Shown here: positions 38,403-47,585 of the stretch, in pieces
Layout of the letters: each line of letters opens with the position of its first letter
Numbering within the stretch: position 1 is the first letter of the stretch
Source of the DNA: Methanobacterium_C sp963845285
GTDB lineage: Archaea > Methanobacteriota > Methanobacteria > Methanobacteriales > Methanobacteriaceae
Assembly (NCBI GenBank): GCA_963845285.1
Contig: CAWJRO010000013.1
Span: forward strand, 4,926-68,925
Reading direction: 5' to 3'
DNA: 64,000 bases
Made by a program: the position numbers and the translations under genes
The notes under the pieces: generated by a model
Database searches by the model: none
What the model was told of the DNA's origin: nothing
The model's input: only the letters and a program-made list of their open reading frames with translations

Positions 38403-39233
38403 TTATTTTAAAAAATATTCAAATTTAATTTTAGAAGAATTTGGATTCTGATTCCACTTAATAAGCTCTTGAAGCCATAAATATTTCTTTAATATCTTTT
38501 TTTCTGAGTTAAATTTAATAATATTCTTTTTAACTTTGTCATTTACATCAAATATTTCTTCTTTGTCTTGATCCATTAAAGCTTTCTTTGTGTCTTTTTC
38601 AGTTCCATAGGGGCTTTTATTCAGGCTTAGATAATATTTTTCCAATGAATGGCCAAGATTAAATGGATTTAAAAACACAACTCCCTCCCAATCAAGTAGT
38701 AAAGCTTTATCAATTCCATATAATTTTATATCTTTCTTTTCATTATGAAAAGCATTTTTCATGATTTCAACTAATGAATCATCCAATATTATTCGTGGAT
38801 ATATGGCTGTTTCAGATTCTAATTTATATGATCTAATTAAAGCTTTAGAAAAAATCATATTTTTCACAGTTTTATCCTCATAATGAAGATCTAATGACAA
38901 TCCTCCTCGGATATATAAGTCGTTATGTAACATAATTAGTTGATAACGTCTTAATACCAGAGTAAACATGAATAAATTTGAAATAAAATCATTATCATCT
39001 TCAGAACATTTCATAGATATACAACCACAATCAGAAAATTGAGTATATCCAATATCCAGAGGATTTAATATTTTTTTATAGTAATCATTCTTTAAATTAT
39101 CAAGTACAAATCTTATTTTATCAAAAAATAATTCGTCTTTATCTTTATCATCACTGAAATATTTCTCAACATGCGATTTAAAAGCTAGAATGTCTACAAA
39201 AGCTACAAGATGTTTTTCAATTTTTTCAGCCAT
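38403..39233 (-). CDS. Nucleotide-cyclase-fold protein (class III-like), candidate Pycsar-type cyclase
   Basis: The 276-residue protein follows the element order of class III nucleotidyl cyclases: AFVDILAFK with D14 as possible first metal ligand, TQFSDCGCISM with D68 as second, YIRGGLSLD in place of RIGIHxG, and SKALIRSYKLESETAIYPRI in place of the G.AVN.AARLE..A segment. The last 100 residues are helical and charged. This is a fold inference by motif order; the loop residues that set base specificity cannot be judged. The gene is 83 bases downstream of a TIR-domain gene on the same strand. Pycsar systems pair a cyclase with a TIR or membrane effector, so a signalling role is plausible. It could also be a non-catalytic cyclase-like protein. 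Confidence 0.62.
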   Translation of the reverse strand: MAEKIEKHLVAFVDILAFKSHVEKYFSDDKDKDELFFDKIRFVLDNLKNDYYKKILNPLDIGYTQFSDCGCISMKCSEDDNDFISNLFMFTLVLRRYQLIMLHNDLYIRGGLSLDLHYEDKTVKNMIFSKALIRSYKLESETAIYPRIILDDSLVEIMKNAFHNEKKDIKLYGIDKALLLDWEGVVFLNPFNLGHSLEKYYLSLNKSPYGTEKDTKKALMDQDKEEIFDVNDKVKKNIIKFNSEKKILKKYLWLQELIKWNQNPNSSKIKFEYFLK

Positions 39234-39316
39234 TAATATTCATCTCTTATTTATTCAAATTTTAATAATTTTCTAAGTTTATCCATCAATCTTACTGCCA
39301 TTACCTCATAATTCAA

Positions 39317-40375
39317 TTAAGCCTTTCCAATCATTTTTAATAATTTTTTAAGTTTAGTTTCATTAATTTTATCCTTATTAATCTCTATAAATGCGGGCAA
39401 ATATTCCTTTCTACATAGATCTGCAGGCAAAATTTGATTATTTGCAATAGAAACGTCAACAATATTGTTTATTTGTTCTTCGCTTAATTTATCAAAATAA
39501 GGTGTTAAAATTTTCATGTGATGTTCAGCGCTACGATAACTACGTGATTCTTTTAATTGGTTAATAAGTAAATCGAGAATATCAATTTCAGGAAAATTAT
39601 TTATTACTGGCTTTAGGAGATATTTCATAGGGATATCATCCTCAGTTATGGGTTTTCCTTGCCTGTGGTTTATAAATCCATAGGGTATGAGACCATCAAG
39701 GCTTAAAGGAATAATTAAAATGTCTCTATAACCAGCTATCCCTGCTTCTTGGGAGCACCAGTCTGAATTCCTAAAATTTTCGCTTAATATTGGAATAAAA
39801 ATGTCAGCGTGTTCTAATTCTTTAAGAATACATTGTTTCCATTCTTCAGAAACTTCAATGTCTTCGTGAGCCATAAAACTTTTGATTCCTAAATATTCAA
39901 GCGTTCCTTTTATTTTAGCCGCCACACTTTTTTCGTGAGTTGAATAACTTATAAAAACTTTTAAATCACTGGCTTTTGTTTTAATATTGGTTTCATGTAG
40001 ATCTTTTATTATTCTTTCATGTGCTGGGAGTGAAGGGATGACTATTTCAAAATCATCGTTTTCTAAAAATTCTTTTAGCCATTTATATTTAGAAAAATCT
40101 TCTTTTTCAAGTTTTAAATACTCATCAAAGATGTACTTAACCATAAGCAGAGTATTATCTTTATTCTTAGTATAAGCTAGTTTAAGGGCACCTATCAGAT
40201 TTGAAGGATAATCATCGTCCCCAAACTCATGACTTTTTATTAATCGTGGATAATGTTCTAACAAACAATTAAAACCAAACGTTTCTAATAAAAACTCCCA
40301 ATTTATTGGACTATCCTCTCTTTTTTCAATTATTCTTGCTATTTTTCCTATAAACATTGCTTCAGTATCTACCAT
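39317..40375 (-). CDS. TIR-domain protein, putative NAD-consuming effector
   Basis: The 352-residue protein has a helical N-terminal part (1-137), a TIR domain at about 138-255 and a helical C-terminus. TIR motifs are LKVFISYSTHEKSVAAKI at its first strand, GIKSFMAHEDIEVSEEW and SENFRNSDWCSQEAGIAG; E210 in the last is the catalytic glutamate expected of NADase TIR proteins. It would deplete NAD on activation, or make a signal. AAGGT is seven bases before the ATG. The upstream gene on this strand is a pentapeptide-repeat channel-like protein 64 bases away, the downstream gene is the cyclase-like protein, so the three may be one transcript. No cyclic-nucleotide-binding domain is obvious by eye in either flank. 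Confidence 0.85.
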   Translation of the reverse strand: MVDTEAMFIGKIARIIEKREDSPINWEFLLETFGFNCLLEHYPRLIKSHEFGDDDYPSNLIGALKLAYTKNKDNTLLMVKYIFDEYLKLEKEDFSKYKWLKEFLENDDFEIVIPSLPAHERIIKDLHETNIKTKASDLKVFISYSTHEKSVAAKIKGTLEYLGIKSFMAHEDIEVSEEWKQCILKELEHADIFIPILSENFRNSDWCSQEAGIAGYRDILIIPLSLDGLIPYGFINHRQGKPITEDDIPMKYLLKPVINNFPEIDILDLLINQLKESRSYRSAEHHMKILTPYFDKLSEEQINNIVDVSIANNQILPADLCRKEYLPAFIEINKDKINETKLKKLLKMIGKA

Positions 40376-40438
40376 TTTTATACCTTCCTAATCAGCTTAA
40401 AAATATAAATAATTTGTTCCCGGAATCTTTCATACCAT

Positions 40439-41986
40439 TTATCTCATATATTTCCTTGCAAAAGTTGCAATAAAGAGTGGCCACATGAAAGCCCCTATAA
40501 TAGCTTCAATAATAATATAAAATCCATAATTTGCAGCACTTTGACTCACTAAACCATATGCTGGAATAATTAAAGTTAAAAAACTTAATTTTAAGGCTAT
40601 TTGTAAATTTATGTAGTCTATAGAATTTTCCAAGAATATTCCGTTAATTTGCCAAAAGATTAATGAAAAAATGATAAAAATAGCAAAAAAAGTGGTAATT
40701 ATCCTTAAAGGATAAACCCCATATCCAAAGAATTTTTGCAATATCCACTCAAGTTTCTTTATATAAACCGGTTTTTGAAGTCTTTTGGCTTCCATTTCAC
40801 GATAAAAATAATTATCTACTTCTTCTTTATCCCCTAAACTTTCAGCACAATTTTTAGCTACTCTGCACATTTCTTCTTGAGCATCAAGTCTGATAAATTC
40901 TGTTTTTTTACAATCAAGTTTTCCATTTATATTTATAACGTGAAAACAGGCTTTTCCTCCAATTTTAGCATTATTAAAATTTATATCTTGACCTATTTCT
41001 GCTTTAATGAATTTAACATGCTTGTTTATATTGGCATTATTAAATGAAATGTTATTCTTTACAGTTGCCCCATCAAAATTTACACTATTTCCAATCGTTG
41101 ATTCATTCAACAATGCATTTCCACTAATTTTAGCATATGCACAATTAACGTTTCCATCAATATTACAAGCCTCAAATCTAATATTTTCAACCTTTTTAAG
41201 TCCCAATAATGTGACATCTCCACCAATATGTCCGCCTTCTCTAAGATAAATGCCTCCACCTACAGTAGCACCTATAAAACTCAAATCTCCCAAAACGTTG
41301 ATGTCGTTAAGGAATACATAACTACCAATTTCAGCTTTTTGAAAATATAAATCCTGTTCGATATGCACTTCCTTAAACCACACTTCAGAGAGGATGATAG
41401 TAGAATTAAATGAGATATTACCGGCTATTGTAACCTTTTCAATTTCTATTTTCTTAATTTTTTTAGCTTCATTGAAAGTTATATTATCTAACGTGGATTC
41501 CTCTAAAATGACATTTCCATCAATTAATGCATTATTAAAAGAAATGTTTAAAAATGATGTGTGTTTAGTAAAATTAATATTCTTAACTTTAGCGTAATTA
41601 AAAGAAATTTTACCCACAACTCCGGAATCTATAAAAAATACATCTCCTTGGATTTGAGAGTTATCAAAAAGAATATTTCCTCTAATTTGCGATTTTTCAA
41701 AGGTTATATTGCCATTTATTTTGGAATTAATAAAATTTAAATTAATTGGATTTAATAGATTTGATTTATCAATTGAAACTTCTCTAAAGTTAACTTCAAA
41801 TAATTTAGCCCCTTTGAAGTTAAAATTTTCATTACCAATTTTTTCTTGAACTTTTTTCTCTTTTAATGAGTTAATCCTTTTAAATTCGGCACTATTTTCA
41901 TTTTCTGGTAATTCTAAATGTAGAATACAATAATCAGAATCCTCAAAAACTTCTTCGTTGCATCCTTCATATTTACATTCTGTCAT
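40439..41986 (-). CDS. Pentapeptide-type repeat protein with C-terminal ion-channel-like membrane domain
   Basis: The 515-residue protein starts with a CKYEGCNEEVFEDSDYCILH segment, a C-C-C-H zinc-binding-like module. A long right-handed-helix-type repeat follows (about residues 50-350), with units such as ISFNNALIDGNVILEESTL and INFNNAKIGG. The C-terminus has hydrophobic segments (IITTFFAIFIIFSLIFWQ and GFYIIIEAIIGAFMWPLFIA) separated by a pore-like LTLIIPAYG, as in two-helix ion channels. Such proteins are known in methanogens and other microbes with unknown gating. The start after GAAGGAATAACA (MTECKYEG) is preferred to the frame 12 codons longer. Gene order with TIR and the cyclase-like protein suggests it may be a further effector, but this is inference. 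Confidence 0.78.
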   Translation of the reverse strand: MTECKYEGCNEEVFEDSDYCILHLELPENENSAEFKRINSLKEKKVQEKIGNENFNFKGAKLFEVNFREVSIDKSNLLNPINLNFINSKINGNITFEKSQIRGNILFDNSQIQGDVFFIDSGVVGKISFNYAKVKNINFTKHTSFLNISFNNALIDGNVILEESTLDNITFNEAKKIKKIEIEKVTIAGNISFNSTIILSEVWFKEVHIEQDLYFQKAEIGSYVFLNDINVLGDLSFIGATVGGGIYLREGGHIGGDVTLLGLKKVENIRFEACNIDGNVNCAYAKISGNALLNESTIGNSVNFDGATVKNNISFNNANINKHVKFIKAEIGQDINFNNAKIGGKACFHVININGKLDCKKTEFIRLDAQEEMCRVAKNCAESLGDKEEVDNYFYREMEAKRLQKPVYIKKLEWILQKFFGYGVYPLRIITTFFAIFIIFSLIFWQINGIFLENSIDYINLQIALKLSFLTLIIPAYGLVSQSAANYGFYIIIEAIIGAFMWPLFIATFARKYMR

Positions 41987-42357
41987 TGTTATTCCTTCAT
42001 TAAAATATTCTATTAAATTCATATTTGCTACCTAAAAATAAAAACTTTCCTTTTTCCAGGGTAGTTACAAATTTTTTCTTAGCCTTGGTTGATTCAAAAC
42101 ATTTATACGATACGTATTTACTTACCTTTCGATAAAAGAGTAAGTCATGAGATTTAAGTTTCAAAATTCCTTCTCAAGGATGATCTGCACTCACTGAGTT
42201 TGACTTAATTTGTATTAAACACAACTCTCCAAAATACAAATGAAAGGGAATTGAAAGAACTGAAAAATATGTTCAAAAAGAAACTTTTATAAATAATCAT
42301 GATAAATAAATGATCATAATTATAAATAATATAAAATTATTATTAAAGGTGGTTTTA
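41987..42357. other. Divergent promoter region, no gene seen
   Basis: The interval separates the pentapeptide gene from the CBS regulator gene, which diverge. A short palindromic tract around ATACGATACGTAT lies near 42107-42119. No ORF or RNA gene is supported. It is the right border of the accessory island. Confidence 0.45.
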
Positions 42358-43242
42358 ATGCTCACATCAGTCCAGAAAGAAATACTTCAAAGCCTCATAA
42401 GTCTATACCGGAAATCTAACTTCAAATCGATTAAGGGAGAAGAAATAGCTGGGGTCATGAGCCGTAATCCCGGCACAATAAGAAATCAAATGCAGTCTCT
42501 CAGGAGTTTGGGTCTTGTAAAAGGAGTTCCAGGTCCAAGAGGAGGTTATAAACCTACAGTGAAAGCGTATCACACGCTTAACATCCAAGATTCAGATAAT
42601 GACAGTATGGTCCCAATATTCAGGGACGGTGAGAAAGTTAGAGACATTACTGTTTCTAGAATAGAGTTCACAAGCATAGCACACCCAGGTGAATGTGAAG
42701 CTGCTGTGAAAGCTGTTGGAAACATCAAAGGCCTTGATTTAGGTGATAATGTTAGAATAGGTCCAACACCTGTTAATAAACTTATGCTAGATGGTGTTGT
42801 GGTGGGAAGGGATGATATGGACAATATAATTCTTCTGGATACCACTGCCATAAGGAGCATGCCAAAAAACACTGTTTTTGATATTGCAACCAGAGATGTC
42901 CTTAAGCTCAAATCTTCCATGGATATAAAAACTGCTTCAAAAATTTTATCGGATGAAGGAATAGAAGGAGCACCTGTAGTTGACGATGAAAATGATATTG
43001 TGGGAATCTTAACACTCAGTGACATTACCAAAGCCATTGCAGAAGGTGGAGAAAAGATTCTGATAGCTGAAATCATGTCAAAACATATAATAAGTGTTGA
43101 GAAGGACGTCATGATTGCAGATGCTATAGAAGTCATGAACAAAAATGCTATAGGCAGACTCATAGTTGTTGATGAGAACGGAGTTCCATTGGGTATTGTA
43201 ACAAGGACAGATCTCCTTGATAAAATAGCAGGGCTTAGATAA
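42358..43242 (+). CDS. HTH-CBS domain transcriptional regulator
   Basis: The N-terminal part is a winged helix (MLTSVQKEILQSLISLYRKS, then GTIRNQMQSLRSLGLVKGVPG). A middle domain of about 100 residues follows, then two CBS domains from about residue 180 (DIKTASKILSDEGIEGAPVV and AEIMSKHIISVEKDVMIADA), with a terminal GIVTRTDLLDKI. CBS pairs usually bind adenosine nucleotides, so it probably tunes DNA binding to energy state; this architecture is common in methanogens. AAAGGTGG precedes the chosen ATG; the frame is open 16 codons further upstream without a ribosome site. Confidence 0.85.
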   Translation: MLTSVQKEILQSLISLYRKSNFKSIKGEEIAGVMSRNPGTIRNQMQSLRSLGLVKGVPGPRGGYKPTVKAYHTLNIQDSDNDSMVPIFRDGEKVRDITVSRIEFTSIAHPGECEAAVKAVGNIKGLDLGDNVRIGPTPVNKLMLDGVVVGRDDMDNIILLDTTAIRSMPKNTVFDIATRDVLKLKSSMDIKTASKILSDEGIEGAPVVDDENDIVGILTLSDITKAIAEGGEKILIAEIMSKHIISVEKDVMIADAIEVMNKNAIGRLIVVDENGVPLGIVTRTDLLDKIAGLR

Positions 43243-43784
43243 ACCCTTAAATTAAATTTTATCTACATTACATTTAATTTTATATAATTTTAAATCTGAA
43301 ATTCAAATATTTGAATTTTCATTCGATTTTAGATAGTGTCATTCGATTTTAAACAAATTTTACATTTAATTAATTTACAAGATATGTCTAAATTTTACAG
43401 ATTTTACTCAAATCGAGTATAAACTAAGAGTATAGACTAAATATCTTAATCGGTTGAGTATAGATTACAAAGATCTAATCACGATGGGGCATACGGTAAT
43501 ATATTTAATGTGATAAGATCTAAATTTTAAATTTACACTATTTTAAGTGGGTAAATTTAATAATCTAAAACTAAAATAAATCAGATTATTAAAACTTAAA
43601 TAAGCAAATAATTATTAAATTATAATTTCAAAGAATTTAATCTAAAATTTATCTTAAAATGATGATTAGATCTTGTATTCTCTTTTATTTACTTATTTAA
43701 AAGTTTATTTAAACAAAAAAGTTATTTTAAAGAGTTTTATTTTGAATTAAGATTATAGGGTGTGTAAAACTGAAAATAGATCAA
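43243..43784. other. 542-bp AT-rich gap, no gene seen
   Basis: Stops occur in all frames and no RNA gene or repeat family copy is visible. Short repeats of TCATTCGATTTTA (about 43318 and 43338) and of the GAGTATAGA type near 43420-43460 occur. The right end must hold the dys promoter. Confidence 0.45.
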
Positions 43785-44696
43785 ATGGATATCAAAGACA
43801 ACATGAGCGTCCTTGAACTTGTGGAACAAATGGGAAAATCCGGAGTTCTGGGCGCAGGAAGGATGTACAGAGCCACAAAACTTCTGGCTGATGTGATAAA
43901 AGATGAGGATACCGCAGTTTTCCTGAGTATTGCAGGTCCTCTCGTACCCGGTGGCCTTCGAAAGATCGTAAGGGACATGATAAATGACGGTTTGGTGGAC
44001 GTCATGTTCACAAGCGGTGCAAACTTAACCCACGACCTCCTGATGGCATTTGGCGGCGACCACTACAGGGGCATTCATGATAACGATGAAAAATTATGTG
44101 AGCAGGGAATGGGTAGAATAGCAGATCTCTACACAAAATCTGAGGACTTCGAAGTCTTTGAAAAGGAAATAATAGAAATTTTATCTAAAATATCCCAGAA
44201 AGAAAAAAACCTCACAATAAGGGAATTTATAACTGCATTGGGCAACTCTGTTGATGATGAGAGTTCAATACTTTACACTGCTGCAAAAAAAGGAGTTCCA
44301 ATTTATGCACCGGGTATGATAGACAGCATGCTTGGTCTGCAGCTTTTCATGTTCACCCAGGATCATGAGCTCTGTCTGGACGCTTCCGGTGACATGCACG
44401 AACTTTCAGACAAAGTTTTCGAGTCAAAAAAGGTTGCAACTGTTATCCTCGGTGGAGGACTGCCAAAACATTATGCTCTAGCATCAAATCTACTTAAAGG
44501 TGGTGTTGATGCAGCTATACAGGTTACAATGGACAGGGGTGAAACAGGAAGCTTGAGCGGTGCACCTCTTGAAGAGGCAAAGTCCTGGGCAAAGGCAAAG
44601 GCCGGTTCAAAGCTTGTGACTGTTGTAGGGGATGCAACCATAATATTCCCAATTATGGTGGCAGGTGCAAGGGAAATGATAAGTAAGAGTGATTAA
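43785..44696 (+). CDS. dys: Deoxyhypusine synthase
   Basis: The 303-residue protein has the DHS pattern: FLSIAGPLVPGGLRKIVRDM, FTSGANLTHDLLMAFGGDHY, then AAKKGVPIYAPGMIDSMLGL and the active-site lysine motif LGGGLPKHYALASNLL. It transfers the butylamine group of spermidine with NAD to a lysine of initiation factor aIF5A, an essential step in archaea, in the cytoplasm. Length is normal for the archaeal short form. AGGGTG upstream is distant from the ATG; no other in-frame start codon is seen just before it. Monocistronic. Confidence 0.92.
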   Translation: MDIKDNMSVLELVEQMGKSGVLGAGRMYRATKLLADVIKDEDTAVFLSIAGPLVPGGLRKIVRDMINDGLVDVMFTSGANLTHDLLMAFGGDHYRGIHDNDEKLCEQGMGRIADLYTKSEDFEVFEKEIIEILSKISQKEKNLTIREFITALGNSVDDESSILYTAAKKGVPIYAPGMIDSMLGLQLFMFTQDHELCLDASGDMHELSDKVFESKKVATVILGGGLPKHYALASNLLKGGVDAAIQVTMDRGETGSLSGAPLEEAKSWAKAKAGSKLVTVVGDATIIFPIMVAGAREMISKSD

Positions 44697-44815
44697 AAAA
44701 CTTTTTTTTTGTTTTTATAATCTCCTTTAATTAATCTCTTTAATAAAAAAAAGTCTTATAAAAAAAACTATTATAAATTTTTTTAAAAATTTTAACATTA
44801 TTTGGAGCTGATGGT

Positions 44816-45418
44816 TTGGAAGCAGTTTTATATGCCCTTTCAGGGTTTTTAATGAAGTTATCCGATGACGCCCACGATAAACGAAATAACACCATATTTG
44901 CGATATTTGCAGGTCTTCTATGTGTTGCATGCATTGCTTACCTTGCAGTAACCAGTGCAGATGCTGCAACCATATTCATAGCCATACTGATTGGAAATTT
45001 CCTGTCATGGAAGGTTGACAGTATAAATCACATGGTTTCATTCATTATTTTAATGGGAATCCTTATAATTTTGGGCATACCCACAATAGGGGTTATAACT
45101 CTGGCTGTGTGTTCTGCAGCGGCATTTTTAGATGAGATTGGAAATGACAATCCATGGGTTTCAAGACAGGGTAAAGTGCTTGAATTCTTTTTTGACCACA
45201 GATTCACACTTAAAATAGCAGTTTTACTGTTTGCAGTCTTCGGAATATTCCAGACAGTATTTCCGGCTCTTAAAATTCCGGGAGTCCAGTATTTCCAGTT
45301 TCAAACGTTTATATATTTCCTTTTCTTTGAAATATGCTATGAAATAGCGGGTTTAAAGTTTGATACCATCTATGATGGATTTTATCGCATTTTCAGGGTC
45401 TTCAGCAAGATAAATTGA
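44816..45418 (+). CDS. Integral membrane protein of unknown function
   Basis: The 200-residue protein has about six hydrophobic segments, including NTIFAIFAGLLCVACIAYLA, SFIILMGILIILGIPTIGVI and FTLKIAVLLFAVFGIFQTVF, with KLSDDAHDKRNN near the start and DEIGNDNPWVSRQGK in the middle, polar loops that look conserved. I recognise no family. The start is TTG behind GGAG; a nearby ATG at 44811 is out of frame. Its last 66 bases overlap the 3' end of the convergent pyrF gene. Confidence 0.7.
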   Translation: MEAVLYALSGFLMKLSDDAHDKRNNTIFAIFAGLLCVACIAYLAVTSADAATIFIAILIGNFLSWKVDSINHMVSFIILMGILIILGIPTIGVITLAVCSAAAFLDEIGNDNPWVSRQGKVLEFFFDHRFTLKIAVLLFAVFGIFQTVFPALKIPGVQYFQFQTFIYFLFFEICYEIAGLKFDTIYDGFYRIFRVFSKIN

Positions 45419-46003
45419 TCTTCCAACTATGACTGCATCTGCAAAACGAAGTGTTTTTGTTGCATCTCCGCCTTGAGCTCCAACTCCAGGAGATATTATG
45501 AAGGAATCGTTTCCCACAATGTTTCGGATTTTCTCCAGGCGGTCGAGTTTTGTAGCCGGTGCAACGTAGTTTTTGATACCCATTTCCACACCCATGGCTG
45601 CAATATCCTCTGAAACTCCTTTAAGAAATCTTGAAGCCCCGGGATGGGACATTTCTGTCAGCAAAAAAACATCTTTGCCGTGGTTTTCAGCTGATTCAAG
45701 GCAGGCCTCCACGCTGTCATTACCAACAAAGCCGTGGACAATTAATGCGTCTGCACCTGCTTTGAAGGTTAAATCCGCTATTTTACTGTTTGTTTCTGGG
45801 ATGTCTGCAACCTTAAAATCAGCTATAACGTTGCAGTCAAATTCTTCTTTTATAGAACTAATGGATTCAAGTCCCTCGGCCAGTGCAAGGGGGTAACCGA
45901 TTTTTATGGTGTTTATGTAATCTGAAACTTTGCCAGCTATTTTCATTGCACTTTCCATTGTGTTAACATCGAGTGCAAGTATGATCTTGTTTTTAACTTC
46001 CAT
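45353..46003 (-). CDS. pyrF: Orotidine 5'-phosphate decarboxylase
   Basis: The 216-residue barrel protein has IILALDVNTMESA, the catalytic DxKxxD-type motif in VIADFKVADIPET, then ALIVHGFVGNDSVEA, FLLTEMSHPGA, IISPGVGAQGG and the phosphate-binding VIVGRSIYLAEDPENA. It makes UMP from OMP, the last step of pyrimidine synthesis. It is full length. Convergent overlap with the upstream-strand membrane-protein gene covers its last 66 bases. No other pyr gene is adjacent. Confidence 0.96.
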   Translation of the reverse strand: MEVKNKIILALDVNTMESAMKIAGKVSDYINTIKIGYPLALAEGLESISSIKEEFDCNVIADFKVADIPETNSKIADLTFKAGADALIVHGFVGNDSVEACLESAENHGKDVFLLTEMSHPGASRFLKGVSEDIAAMGVEMGIKNYVAPATKLDRLEKIRNIVGNDSFIISPGVGAQGGDATKTLRFADAVIVGRSIYLAEDPENAIKSIIDGIKL

Positions 46004-46512
46004 GGATTTAGTATGTTGAAGCTGTTTAAATGATTTTTGGGATATTTTAGGATGTTCTATGATATAACTGAACTGATTATGTGGGAATGAAATGAATAAT
46101 TATCTGGAGATAAACGCTGGATACTGGGCTATTTTGAAGCTTGATCTTAAAAATATAAGACTTAAAAGCCTGAAATTCAGTGTCTTAAACTATTTTTTAT
46201 TGGATTAAGGAATAGATTTTCAGATTATATAACTCATTTAAATAAAGAACTTTTTTTGATTCAGGTAGAATAATTCTAGGTTCTAATGTTAGGTTTAGAT
46301 TTTGTTCCTGTTTTTCTGCACCAATCTTCTTAATCATTCTAAAAAATTTATTACAGGCTCTTCGGGAAGAAAATAGCAAACTTTAAATAGACATTTATTC
46401 AACTTTACTTTACTTAAAATCAAGTATGTTTTAAATTTTTTAAAAAAAGTGAGATTTGAAAAATAAAATTTAAATAAGGTAAAGTTTAACAAAAGTAAAG
46501 GAGATTTTAAAA
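46004..46512. other. Divergent promoter region of pyrF and cbiM, no supported gene
   Basis: This 509-bp region should hold both promoters. CTTTAC-type motifs recur in both orientations in the last 130 bases (ACTTTACTTTACTT near 46401 and GGTAAAGTTTAAC with AAAGTAAAG near 46480-46500), possible metal-regulator sites for cbiM. A 38-codon frame at 46092-46208 is not supported. No cobalamin riboswitch-like structure is seen. Confidence 0.4.
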
Positions 46513-47202
46513 ATGCACATAGCAGAAGGATTTTTACCGTGGTACTGGTGTATATTCTGGTACGCACTTGCTCTACCGGTTATAGCCTACGGTGTAATCC
46601 AGATAAAAAAAGTAACAAAAGAACATCCGGACACAAAACCATTGTTGGCAGTTGCAGGAGCATTTATTTTTATTTTATCATCTTTGAAGATGCCTTCGGT
46701 AACTGGAAGCTGTTCTCATCCTACAGGTACTGGTTTAGGTGCTGTACTTTTCGGACCTGCACCTGTAAGTGTTTTAGCAGCAATAGTGCTAGTTTTCCAG
46801 GCACTGCTTCTGGCTCATGGTGGAATAACCACATTAGGAGCCAACGACTTTTCAATGGGTATTGTAGGTCCGTTCGCAGCATGGCTAATTTGGAAAGGTG
46901 CTAGAAAAGCAGGATGGTCCCCTTCACTGGGCATATTCCTGGCAGCAGTTGCAGGTGACTGGTTAACATATGTTACAACTGCAGTACAGCTTTCACTGGC
47001 ATTCCCAATCCCAACAATGGGATCAGCTTTTGTAAAGTTCATAGTTATATACGCCTACACCCAGGTTCCACTTGCAATAGCAGAAGGCCTTTTAACTGTT
47101 GTGATATTCGAGTACATAATGAAACTCAGACCAGATATACTGGTACGCTTAAAAGTCCTGAAACCTGAGGAAGGGAAAAAAATAGCAGCGGAGGCAGCCT
47201 AA
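46513..47202 (+). CDS. cbiM: Nickel/cobalt ECF transporter substrate-capture protein CbiM
   Basis: The 229-residue membrane protein begins MHIAEGFLPWYWCIFWYALA; the exposed N-terminal Met-His with a second residue pair binds Co or Ni in this family. Further markers are SSLKMPSVTGSCSHPTGTGL and GAVLFGPAPVSVLAAIVLVF, with HGGITTLGANDFSMGIVGP. It captures the metal outside and passes it through the CbiQ/CbiO module. Nickel or cobalt is needed for methanogenic cofactors F430 and corrinoids. GGAG lies ten bases before the ATG. It begins the cbiMNQO cluster; cbiN starts one base after its stop codon. Confidence 0.95.
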   Translation: MHIAEGFLPWYWCIFWYALALPVIAYGVIQIKKVTKEHPDTKPLLAVAGAFIFILSSLKMPSVTGSCSHPTGTGLGAVLFGPAPVSVLAAIVLVFQALLLAHGGITTLGANDFSMGIVGPFAAWLIWKGARKAGWSPSLGIFLAAVAGDWLTYVTTAVQLSLAFPIPTMGSAFVKFIVIYAYTQVPLAIAEGLLTVVIFEYIMKLRPDILVRLKVLKPEEGKKIAAEAA

Positions 47203-47203
47203 A

Positions 47204-47542
47204 ATGGTAAATAAAAAAGCCATAGTTCTACTCTGTCTGGTTGCAGTAATTGTAATTTTTCCCCTAGCCCTCTACAATGGTAAAGGAGAAGATCAAGGTT
47301 ACTTCGGTGGATCAGACGATCAGGGTCCAGCATATATTGAGTCAACAGGTTATGTTCCATGGGTACATTCTCTGTGGACACCACCAAGCGGTGAGATAGA
47401 AAGCCTCTTATTTGCTCTTCAGGCAGCCATTGGGGCCATAATCATAGGTTATGTCCTTGGTTACTATCAGTGTCAGTCCAATATGAGAAAAAGGAAAGAA
47501 AAAAATGGTAAAATTCCTCAAAATGAGATGAAATGGGAATGA
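47204..47542 (+). CDS. cbiN: Cobalt/nickel transport accessory protein CbiN
   Basis: The 112-residue protein has an N-terminal helix (KAIVLLCLVAVIVIFPLALY), an extracellular loop with GEDQGYFGGSDDQGPAYI and WTPPSGEIESLLFALQ, and a second helix (AAIGAIIIGYVLGYYQC), the CbiN layout. It assists metal loading of CbiM by occupying its channel. It is translationally linked to cbiM, starting just after its stop. A strong hairpin lies in the gap before cbiQ. Confidence 0.93.
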   Translation: MVNKKAIVLLCLVAVIVIFPLALYNGKGEDQGYFGGSDDQGPAYIESTGYVPWVHSLWTPPSGEIESLLFALQAAIGAIIIGYVLGYYQCQSNMRKRKEKNGKIPQNEMKWE

Positions 47543-47585
47543 TGAACTAAGCGAAATGCTTAATTAAAAAATACAGGAACTTAAA

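Noticed and set aside
46092..46208. 38-codon frame MNNYLEINAGYW in the pyrF-cbiM gap
   Set aside because: Short, no clear ribosome site and no recognisable motif.
46400..46512. Cobalamin riboswitch before cbiM
   Set aside because: No B12-box-like sequence or multi-helix structure is seen, and such riboswitches are essentially bacterial; short CTTTAC motifs fit protein sites better.
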